Below are positions 50,747 through 60,796 of a stretch of 64,000 bases of DNA, piece by piece. Within the stretch, counting starts at the first letter, position 1. Each line of letters starts with the position of its first letter. Source of the DNA: Paramecium tetraurelia (taxonomy: Eukaryota; Ciliophora; Oligohymenophorea; Peniculida; Parameciidae); the NCBI RefSeq assembly GCF_000165425.1, contig NW_001799311.1, positions 372,001 through 436,000 on the forward strand, written 5' to 3'. The notes beneath the pieces were generated by a model. The model did no database searches. It worked only from the letters and a program-made list of their open reading frames with translations, and was not told the DNA's origin. A program made the position numbers and the translations under genes.

Positions 50747-53478
50747 TCATTTTTTGTTGATTCTGTTTCGTTCATTTTGAGTGAATTAACCAAAATTTAT
50801 GTCAAGGATTCTATTCTTAAACCTAATTGTATAAAATAAATATCTACTTTCAAAGAATTTGTTATAACTTTTAAAGAAGGATTGTTCTCTATATTCAACC
50901 TGAGGTCTCTTCTTTTTCAATCCACAGATTTTAAAAATAATGAATTTCACAATTGGCTTTTTGAAGATGATGATAACAATCATGACAAGTCCTGCACTTA
51001 AAGATCCATAAATAACCCAACTGAATCTCCAAAACAACCTAAGGAACAAATAAATGCTAAATGGCAAGACTACAATCTAGTAACACTTAATTTGATGACT
51101 AAATAAATTAATTGTGAATCTTTTATCAATTTAGTAATTGTGAGTGATGGCATATTTATCAAAAAAAAAAATGTAAATTGTAAAAGCTAGACAAAATATA
51201 ACCGCAACTGGACAGATATAAATGAGGCATAAAGCTGTTGTTAATATAAATAGCATATTAAACTATCTTCCTCTCTATGATATAAAAGCTGGAGTCATTA
51301 TCTAATTTAATTACCCTTGGAAAAACTTTTTCGGAGTGAAATTCTTCAAAGCCTTTCTTTTTCTAAGCCAAAATCTACTGTGTCTGATGTGAAAGGTATG
51401 GAACAATTATTTGAATATGATTCTGTGTAATGATAAAGTGACTAAATCATAGCAAGCAACAATTTGGTGTTTACCTCCCCAAATCTCAAAAGTTGCTAAA
51501 TAGGGGAAAAATTAAATTAGAAAGTATTAAATTATGACAAAAAAATGCATAATGCTTTCCTCAACTTCTATAAATGTACTTCTTCTACTCTTTGCCATTT
51601 AACCTAATATAGTCAATGTTGTGTAACTAGATAGAAATGTTACTAAAATAGCTAAGAAGTTGGCAAATACTTTTTCCCAAGTAGATAATTATCCTGATGA
51701 TTTCTTATCCTTTTAATTTGGATTATTTTGGTAAAAATAAATTAATTCAAAGCTTCCCATCAACAAAAAGCTTGCAATTGCAGCTGTGAATATGGCCTTT
51801 AAACGAAATTTTAGTCTCTTAAAAGTATCCATACCCAAATTCTCCCAAAAGATTCCATTAATAGTGAATCCCCTCTTGACTCCCATTTAATAGTGAATTT
51901 ACTCTACATATTTATTGCTATAATCGAACTATTATTTAGCCAAGTAGGTATTTTGATTAAACAGACTAATTCTAGCTTTTTAATTTTCAGACTCTTGATT
52001 CTGAATCTATAAGTCGTCAACCGAGACAGATCGACTATCAACATAAGATTAGGTATCAGCAACTTAAGTTTTCTGCATTTCTTTCAATTTTGTTTGTTAT
52101 TTCATAACTTCATATCTGATTAATAACTATATCATAAATATCATATATTTACATTCTAATACCATTTTTTCCTGTAATGTAAGTAAGCAGCCTCTCTTTG
52201 TTCCTTAGTTTCAAATTTAATGATCACTTTGTTTGTAAAGGGTAGCCCATTCTTTAAATAGGATTTAATCTTTTGGGTCTTGTACACAATATCATTCAAC
52301 TATTATTTGAATAGATTATCAAGCAATTCATTTGTGAATGTCTTATATGTCTTAGCCTACTTTTCGCTATAAGTGGTAATAGTTCCAGTCTCTTTTAACT
52401 CTTTCAATTATTCCAAGGTGATCATAAAATCAAGTAATGCACTTTCTCTCTCTATGTTCATCTCGTTTACTTCGTGGATATCATATATATAGACCAATTC
52501 TTAGATTACATTCTTGGCTTAAAATAGGACTGACTTTTTGGCCACTTCATCAAAGGTATTCAGGGCTATGGCCTTAGAAATGGTTGATTGGATTTCTTCA
52601 GATGTCATTTTGTATGGCAGATGTCTTACATAAACTGACTTTTTGTTTTCAGTGACATGATTAACTGGTTCTTTGTCCCAGTATTTAATTTGTTTGTATC
52701 TTATTATAATTTCATATTGTAGTGGAATCATTATGTTGATGACAAAAATTAAGAATGCAGCTATTTGAATGTAGATTAATTTAAATCCACTTCCCCCATT
52801 ATCCAAATCAATTTTAGCAGAACATTCGATTTATGAAAGAAAAGGATCCATGGCTACAAACGTGTAGATGGTATTTAATTCACATGCACTTTTATACTCA
52901 ATAATTAGATCTTCATCAGTCAAACATATTTGCTCTTTAAAATTTGCACATGTTGAGTTAACTTCATATATGAAGAAGATGCCATAGATGCAAAAAATTA
53001 AGACAAAAATCAACATCTAAAATTTGAGAAAAGTAAAATATAGCGGGGCTGCTATGCCATAATCCTAGACTAACAATTACCACATATTGACAGTGAGAAA
53101 ATTAATACGTTTACGGTTTAATGGCTTACTAATATAAATGACATCATCTTACTTGCAACAAGGACATTCTGTGGCATTGGTTTTGTCAAGAAATTCTTAA
53201 TCTGGTTAAATATAGTGGCATTATCTATGGAGCTCAGCCTACTCTAAACTACAAGGATAGGTATAATAATTATTTTCTGGCATCTTAATATTTTTTGCCC
53301 AATTCATAGGATCTATAGATGATAATCTCTCCCTAAACTTAGAAGATGAGAATCGATGTTGTTAAGGGACTTGACCTTGTCTATCCTAATTAAAATCAAG
53401 AGTAACAGGCTCATTGATTTCAACTTATTGATCATCTTCGTAGTTTTCAATAAGTTTTTCGATATCAGAATTATTCAT
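50747..53478 (-). CDS. TMEM63/OSCA-type cation channel
   Basis: A 901-residue polytopic protein with the arrangement of calcium-permeable hyperosmolality- or stretch-gated channels (CSC1/OSCA/TMEM63). After a 180-residue cytoplasmic head with a CxxC...C pattern (CPCCKQ), membrane segments start at FLKFQMLIFVLIFCIYGIFF. The large cytoplasmic loop begins SVYVRHLPYKMTSEEIQ, a family mark, and contains long helices; after WENLGMDTFKRLKFRLKAIF come six or so further membrane segments (for example LFILTTALCLIYICPVAVIF). One 26-nt intron (52127-52152) gives an exact codon count. The N-terminal head is longer than in animals. A mechanosensor of plasma membrane or contractile vacuole would fit a ciliate, by inference. 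Confidence 0.75.
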
Positions 53479-54315
53479 AACAAATGAAAATAATTGATAA
53501 ATATAAAAATTATTTGTAGAATATAACTAGAAACAATATATTCTTCAGTCATATATATATTTAAACAACCTCTTGAGAATAATATGCAGTTTCCATAAAC
53601 TCATTCCTGCGTATATCTAAAATTTATATGAATATTTTAATGATTAAAACAAATCTTAACTATTTTTTAGTTATCTAATTTATTATACACTCCTTGTTGA
53701 TCTCGAAAGAGTCAGCCATTCGATTTTATATTTAAAAATAATTAAAAGGAAAATAAATATCTTAATAACTATTATTCTCTATATTATATTTTATTATTTT
53801 AATTGATATAGATAATCAAAGGAGTGGGTTCAAATAACTTATAATGTATTAAAACAAAGCTGTTATATATTGGAAATAACTAAGTAGTTTTATCTAATAT
53901 ATTTTATGAATAATCATAGAGTGTAGAGTGAAAATTATGATAGTTTGATAAATGATAAATTGATTATAGAAAGTTAATATAATTAAATTTTTATCATTTA
54001 TTATTATTAACATTTATACAATCATACACATGTCCTTCATTTTTAATAATTTGATTTAAAGATAATCTAATTTCTTTCCCTTGATATTGAAAATACTACA
54101 ATATCATTTACAGATAATAAGAATTCTAATTAATTACGATAACATGTAATAAAAAGAAAATAATCCATATGTATTCAAATCTCTGTTTTAATATCAAAAA
54201 TCTGAATATCAAATTTAATGAATATAGCGAGATTAGGAGATGAGTTTACAAATGAAGATGAAGAAAGATCTTTAATTTTTATAAAACATGTGTGGTGTAT
54301 ATTTACATATACTAC
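53479..54315. other. AT-rich intergenic stretch
   Basis: 837 bp between the start of the channel gene and the end of the renin-receptor-like gene, both on the minus strand. Extremely AT-rich, many short A/T runs and TGA in all frames. No gene or repeat seen. Confidence 0.6.
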
Positions 54316-55705
54316 TCAATTTCTTTGATCTGTTGTTAAAAACTTAGCATATAATAATGTATCCTTTTGAATATCCATGGTTACCATAGAATAAATGATA
54401 CCAATTAACACAATTACAAAGAACACTCCAAACCACACATAGATTTAATAAGTTGTTGCATTCATTACATAGTTTGACGAGTTAGTTTGCTAGAGAATAT
54501 TAATACATTTAAATTACAGTAACTTAATTAAGCATTCTGGTTCTTGTTTCCATCAATATCCTCTAAACTTAAGCAGATTCTTTGGTTGTAGTGATTTAAG
54601 GATTTTTCTCTTCTTCAATTAAAATCAATCCGAATAAATCTTCGCTTTCAAAGGTATTTCTGAAGTTTTTGGAGAGCTAAGTGATAATCGGTATAATAAT
54701 TACTTTTTTATGAGCAATTCTCATCATATCGTAGACCAAATCAATTTCTTATTCGTTTAAGATCTTCTCTAATTTTGCAATAGACTTATTGATGATTGAT
54801 AACATATTTGGGGTGCTGTCTAAGGTTTTATTTATGTAAGGGTTATACTTTTCTTGAAGATGGTTGCAAGTTTATTCATAGCACAAATGTCCTTTAAAAA
54901 TCCTGTGACATGATCCTGATTATCCTTTGTTATATCTAAGATCTCGTTTGTGTTATATTTATAGATCTTATTGTCTTTTGGGGCATAATCAAAAGTTGTT
55001 CCAAAGAAGTTGTCAACACATTTCTCCAATGATTGCTCAATTTTGTAAGATTTGTCTTTTTTGGGTTCGTAGAAATAGACTTCATTCTATGATTATGGGA
55101 TATTTTACATTTTTGCCAAGATAGAGTGTTATTGTCCATTGTAAATAATTGATATCTAAATCATCTTCATTTTGATATATTTTGAAACCCAAATTGTTGT
55201 TATTAAATAATGCATTAGCTTTTTATATCAAAGAGTCAGCTATTGCATTATTTGATTACAAAATACCTTGATGTCCAAACAAAGTTTCCATAATGGATCT
55301 TTATTCTTTCTCCAGCACCTTGAAACTTTAAGCATATCCTTCAGTAATTCTTTATTGCTTGGCTTCTTGTCCAGAGAACAATTTATCACTTTCTATGAGA
55401 ATCAAATAATTCATCTCTGTAGGAGTCAAGACATTACGCTTACCAAAGGATCTACATGATAATATCTCATTATTTACATTATCAATTGTTCATATGCTTT
55501 TTATTAATCTTGTGAGACATGTTCAACTAGCCCAATATTATATTTGATCAATTGTGCAATTTACTTCTAATTTAGCCCTTCTAGATCTTTTGCATTGTTT
55601 TCATTAAATGGATACAAGTAAGCATGTGATGCCAATGTATACACAACTAAACCAAATCAAATACAAATTCTAAGTACCACAAATCATGAACAGCAATGTT
55701 TTCAT
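54316..55705 (-). CDS. Renin receptor-like V-ATPase accessory protein (ATP6AP2-like)
   Basis: A type I membrane protein of 415 residues. Signal peptide at the start (MKTLLFMICVVYTLASHAYL), a luminal domain with a few Cys and helical segments, and a C-terminal transmembrane segment plus short tail (YVWFGVFFVIVLIGIIYSM, then VTMDIQKDTLLYAKFLTTDQ) that closely follows the ATP6AP2 pattern (...MMDPGRDSIIYRMT in animals). ATP6AP2 assembles with the V-ATPase membrane sector. Five introns (55647-55677, 55415-55443, 55087-55108, 54853-54884, 54490-54517) give an exact codon count. The luminal part is poorly conserved across eukaryotes, so the assignment rests on the tail and topology. Contractile-vacuole or acidosome localisation is plausible. 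Confidence 0.72.
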
Positions 55706-55889
55706 TATTATATTATTTAATAAAATTTATGAATGATTGTTTTAATATAACATATGAGCATCAAATTTTGAATTCTAATTTCAAATTAATACAATTTGAT
55801 CCTTTTACTCATATGAATATTGAGGCCATCAAGAATCTATTATTATTCGAATGAAATATTGCAATATGTATATTAAGTTATATATAAAA

Positions 55890-56826
55890 TCATTAGATTT
55901 GTGATAAACACCATTGTAACAACTACATAGTTTCTGACCACCTATCTTCTTAATTTCTGCATCCCAAAATAACAATTGTAAAAGATCTACTAGCAGTTTA
56001 GTAGTAGCTAGCTAAACAAGGGCCAGCTACAGAGGTATTACCAGTTTTGATTCCTTTGAATCCTTAATACAATAATTTATTTGTGTTTTCCCATATAACA
56101 TCTCTAGTAAATCCTTATTATAAATCTATTTAGTGTAATACCTTCTTCATCTTGAATTGTAGTGAAATGGATTTTAGTATTTACTACTTTCCGAAAGAAT
56201 TCATCCTTTAATAATTGATTGCACAGCTTCGAAACATCATAAGCTGATGAGACATTATTTTTATTATTAAGTCCATGAGGATTGGCATAAGTGGTTTGAG
56301 TCATTTGCAATTCTCTGGCTTTGTTGTTCATTTCTTGAATAAAATAAATCAAAGGATTCTTTCCTTTAATTTTATTTTAATACATAGCATATATACCAAA
56401 ATTTTCAGCTAATGTCATTGCAGCATCATTTCCGGATGGTAACATCAAACCATAAAATAAATCCTCAATAGAAACCACATCCCCTTTTAGTAGATCTGCA
56501 GTAGTGCCACCAACTAGACTGGCCTACAGACTAACTTCCGCATATGTATTATTAGTATGCACATTCATGGTGCGACACATATTTAGTACAACATAGAATG
56601 TCATGATTTTAGTGATTGAGGCAATTTCTCTTCTTTGATTCTCGTTGAAGGAATACAAAACATCGCCAGAGAATGAATCCACAATAATCCATGATTTGGC
56701 TGTGATTCGAGGTGCCAAGTTCTTTTCATCTGCTCCAATTAAATATGTATTTTTCACTTGTTATAATCTTTATGCAAATCGCTCCTCTTCTGATTTAGGT
56801 TTTAATCTAAGATGATTAGATTTCAT
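55890..56826 (-). CDS. D-alanyl-D-alanine carboxypeptidase-like (peptidase S11)
   Basis: A penicillin-binding-protein fold otherwise typical of bacteria, where it trims peptidoglycan stem peptides. All three active-site motifs are present: SITK (in REIASITKIM; nucleophilic Ser and Lys), SGN (LPSGNDAAMTLAENF) and KTG (GFKGIKTGNTSVAG). Other family blocks include SWIIVDSFSGDVLY and TTYANPHGLN. A 28-nt intron (56114-56141) just before the KTG exon gives 302 residues and shows that the gene is resident in the ciliate genome, not contamination. There is no signal peptide or C-terminal amphipathic anchor. It may derive from horizontal transfer; the substrate could be prey peptidoglycan or an endogenous peptide. 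Its start codon faces the next gene's at 24 bp. Confidence 0.88.
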
Positions 56827-56850
56827 TTTAAATATAATAATATTTAATTT
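56827..56850. promoter_or_regulatory. Extremely short divergent start region
   Basis: Only 24 bp of pure A/T-rich DNA (aatataataatatttaatt...) separate the ATG of the carboxypeptidase (minus) from that of the next plus-strand gene. Promoters and 5' UTRs of both must overlap it or the coding regions. Confidence 0.5.
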
Positions 56851-58524
56851 ATGATAAGAAAAATAATATACAATTTCGTTAAGTTTCAAACACTTCCCAA
56901 AGAAAACAACTTCAAATTTCAAAAGATTCAACAAAATCAAACCATTCACAAAGCTCAATCCACTAATGATTTGCTTAAATTTTATTAATTAAAAGGAGCG
57001 ACATTGAATTTGGTCAATTTAGTGAGTTATATCAGAAAATACACAGACTTCATGATTTCTAATTCTCAGGTTGACGATGAGTTCGAAATGCAACATGCCT
57101 ATTCTGTATTGAATCAAGTGCAAGAAATGATCCATACTAAATAGTATTTGTAATATAAGGATAAGATTTCCGATCACAAAAGATCATTCATCATGTTGTT
57201 GTCTTTAAGTGTTGAAATGTTTCAGAGATCTAAAGACCAAGAAAATCAGAACAAATTCTTAAGAAGTGCCAAATTAGCGATCAAATCAATCAAAGAGGAA
57301 AATAGATTAAAGGATTGTAATATCGATGAAATTAGCGTTCTTTTACGATGCATCACACAAATTAATGAATTGGTATTACGATGATGACTAAAAATTTAGA
57401 ATCCAACGGAAGAAGAAGAAATTGAATATTGGGCTCTCATTGGAACTCTCATTAATCAATTAACTCCACACAGTAGTTGCAAACTGTTGCATTCCTTATC
57501 TAAATTTAGAAGCTTTAATGAAAATCTAATTGGAAAACTATTGCATCCCCTACAATACATAGAAAATAAGGACATTAATTAAAAGGATGCTATTAGTTTA
57601 TTCTTCTCCTTTAAACACATCAGTGATAAAACTAAGAAATTCGACTAAGTAATCCAAACAGTCTTTGTCTTTTTATAAACCTATATGATTAAATAGTCAT
57701 TTAAGTTGCATGTCAAATACATAGGGATGATCTACAACGTCTTAGCCACTCTGCCCTTAGAAATTAATTAAGACTTCCTAACATTCTTAGAATTACAACT
57801 AATTTAGGCTAATAATTTGAGTATGTTATGTTTAGCTCATTTGTTTTAATTTTGCTATGCAAAACCAGAATTAAATGTCACCATCAATAAAAAACTAGAA
57901 GACAAGATCATCACATTCTTAAATGATTCATCTGAAATTGATGACATCCCTAAGGCAGAATAATTCATCATGTTCTTCAACACATTAGGGAATCAATGTA
58001 CACCGAGATATATTGACATTTTTATTCCGATCCTGAAGAAGATACCAATGAATGATTTTATTATAGGGAAGATGTTTTCAGGATTACTGAAAATCACTTT
58101 GGCCTCTCATTATTTAACAGAAATCACAGATATTTGTATCTAGAGATTAAAACAGTATGATAATGCCATTAATATCCATGCTCTGAATAGTATTTATAGA
58201 GCAAAATGCATTTAGAATGCAAAGTATGCAAATCTATTTTAGGAAATCACCAATTATTAGATTAACAAGTTCAATTAGGAAATATTCATTAAGGATTATT
58301 AATATTTAATCAAAAATAAGAAATATTTTGAGTCCTTCGAATTTTTGCAAGTGTTGATAGACTTTTTAAAAATTTACACGTTTACTGGAAATGAAGGGAA
58401 GGACAATAAAGCTATTGTCAGTGAGAGGTTAAAGGAACTCAAAACGATAGTAGCCAATGTGAAGAATTAGAAGGTCGAGGAGAATGCTGAAAAATTCTTA
58501 AGTTAGTTTGATGAATTCATTTGA
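56851..58524 (+). CDS. Helical-repeat protein, possibly mitochondrial
   Basis: A 548-residue protein. The start MIRKIIYNFVKFQTLPKENN is basic and hydrophobic, like a mitochondrial presequence. The rest is alpha-helical in repeating pairs (for example HSLSKFRSFNENLIGKLL, FIPILKKIPMNDFIIGKMFS), as in the FAST/RAP-type mitochondrial RNA-binding proteins of protists, but no RAP domain is seen, so that is only a suggestion. A 27-nt intron (57373-57399) contains two in-frame TGA codons and is therefore certain to be removed. Codon count is exact. Confidence 0.7.
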
Positions 58525-58612
58525 TATATGTATGATGGAAATAATAAGATTGGAATTAAAATTATATATTATCACTCATTTATATTATATTTTTTTGAAA
58601 ATTCTCATCTTC

Positions 58613-59664
58613 ATGGGATCACAATGTACAAATTGCAAATGCGTCAACACAAAAAATGAGATACTTAAAACTGTAAGCAATACCAATTTATTTCGATAGT
58701 AGGATAATGTGACTTTAGCAACCTCTGACTCTTCTTCTGTGCATTAAAAAAAAATTAAAAAAGCTATCCTCATTTAATCCTATTGGAGGGGTTACATTAT
58801 TCGGAAAAAGTTGAAATAAATGAGACTCAAGAAACGGGAAACTCTAAATAGTTATAATTCTAAAATGGATGCCAGCGAGTTTTTCTTTTCGTCTGGTGTC
58901 ACTTTGAATCAGGATGAATTTCCCCAAGAAGACAGAGGACCTCATAAGTATAAAGATGTCTTATAAGATTTAAAGGAGGAGCTATATATACGGGACAATG
59001 GAAAGGTAAGGCAAGAGATGGTTATGGGGTATAAATTTGGCCTGATGGAGCCAAATATGATGGCATGTGGAAATATAACAAAGCTCATGGCAAAGGTAAA
59101 TTTCAACATGCAAATGGCGACGTTTTTGATGGGGAATGGGAAAACGACATGGCCAATGGATTTGGAATTTATCAACATTTCAACGGTCCAAAGTATGAGG
59201 GACAGTGGTTCTGTGATTAACAACATGGTTACGGTGTAGAAACCTGGGCGGATGGTTCATAGTATTAAGGGTTTTTTTAAAAAGGATTGAAGCATGGGAA
59301 AGGAAAGTATAAATGGGCAGATGGATAAGTTTACGACGGAGATTGGTATAAAAATAAAATACACGGTAGAGGAATCCTATAATGGCCTGATGGAAGAAGA
59401 TATGAAGGAGAATTTTAAAATGATAACATGCATGGAAGAGGGCTTTATTAGTGGCCAGATGGAAGAAAGTATGAGGGCCATTATTTTAACGATCAAAAGC
59501 ATGGATATGGAATATATTAATGGAGTGATGGTAGGAAGTATGAAGGAGAATGGGAAAATGGAAAATAGCATGGCAAAGGTGTATATATAAATGGAGAAAT
59601 CGAAAGACCTGGAGAATGGTACCAAGGCAAAAGAATTAAATGGGATTCAGATAGCAATGCATGA
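58613..59664 (+). CDS. IQ-motif and MORN-repeat protein, N-terminally acylated
   Basis: A 334-residue protein. It begins MGSQCTNCKCVNTKNE: Gly2 with nearby Cys suggests myristoylation plus palmitoylation. Around residue 60 an IQ motif (ILIQSYWRGYIIRKKLK) would bind calmodulin or a centrin. From about residue 115 there are at least eight MORN repeats (YTGQWKGKARDGYG, YDGMWKYNKAHGKG, FDGEWENDMANGFG, YEGQWFCDQQHGYG, YDGDWYKNKIHGRG, YEGEFQNDNMHGRG, YEGHYFNDQKHGYG, YEGEWENGKQHGKG). MORN proteins tether to phosphoinositide membranes and ciliary structures. Intron 58948-58967 (20 nt) is needed; 58673-58699 (27 nt) is optional because it is a multiple of three without TGA. Codon count is exact with both. 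Confidence 0.88.
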
Positions 59665-60796
59665 AAACAAGTTTATCTTATGAACTATAATTAATTTAAA
59701 ATTCAAACAAATAAACATTTATCTCGTAACTTAATTTAATTAAGCAATAATCAATTGAATTAAGTACCCAAAGAAGACTCAAAGTAATGAGTTAATAAAA
59801 TTAAGAAAAAGCTCAAAACACCTCAATGCAATTAATTTGACCAAATTAATACAAAATATTGTTCAGTAACATTGTAATATTAATTTCTCACTCTAGAGAT
59901 ACTATAATGGGGGGGGATCATTTTAATTTTATTTCTTGTATATAAATTAATGTCAACTTGGTATTTAGATGGATTTTGATTTCAACAGTTAGAATATTAT
60001 CTTGCATATATTATTATCTAAATCCCTATGGTTTTATTTACATATAACTGTAAAATATACATATTTTCTTTGTCTTGCCATCCCATTTAAGTCGTTCATT
60101 ATCCTCATATCAGTTCAAGTTATGGTTTCTTTCATAACATTCCTGCTAAATAATCGAGAGTAATTTCGTAGTTTATTTTTCTAATAATAAAAATAGTAGA
60201 CTTTTATACAAGTAGGTTTTTCAATTGGAAAACAATAGCAATAAGAGTTGAAACTAATTGTATATCCCTAAAATCGATAATTTTGTGCATATTCTATAAA
60301 ATTTTATCACATCTAAGACTAGGATGTTACCAAAGAAAATTCACGCATCAAAAGATGGAAATTGATTCAGAAACCAAGCAAGGAGTATTATATTCTTATG
60401 ATGATACAAATAATTCCAATAATCAGTTGAGGGTTTCCATTTAAATGGGCTAAAATTTATTGTAGTTATTTTTTTCTAATAAACTTAATCTGTACAAATA
60501 ACTCAAAATAACAATCTAATGCAATTCATTTGATCTTCTATTTTTTTATGAATTTCATAATCTTTTATTTAAAAAAAGAATAATAAGAATTTATAGCATA
60601 ATGTTTTCTGATATATTCGCCCACTTCAATCTGTTATTATTTTGCAATCTTGCAAATTTAATCTGGTTATCAAAAACACATTTATGTATTAGTCTGTCTA
60701 ATCTTAATCATTTAATTATATTTAAATATTTTTATATATGGAAATAGAATATTAAAATTCTTACTAATATTTCCTTTTTAAAAATATTGTATGATA
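59665..60796. other. Convergent intergenic stretch
   Basis: 1.1 kb between two stop codons. AT-rich, with a run of nine G at about 59910, striking in this composition. A plus-strand frame from 60355 is open for a long way but soon becomes Leu/Ile/Phe-only and then runs antisense through the coiled-coil gene, so I do not call it a gene. Confidence 0.5.

Noticed and set aside
58942-59226. Minus-strand ORF over the MORN region
   Set aside because: Antisense shadow of the MORN repeats, which give eight clean repeat units on the plus strand.
59905-59920. Run of nine G as a possible telomere or rearrangement mark
   Set aside because: A single homopolymer without CCCC(A/C)AA-type repeats on either side; not telomeric.
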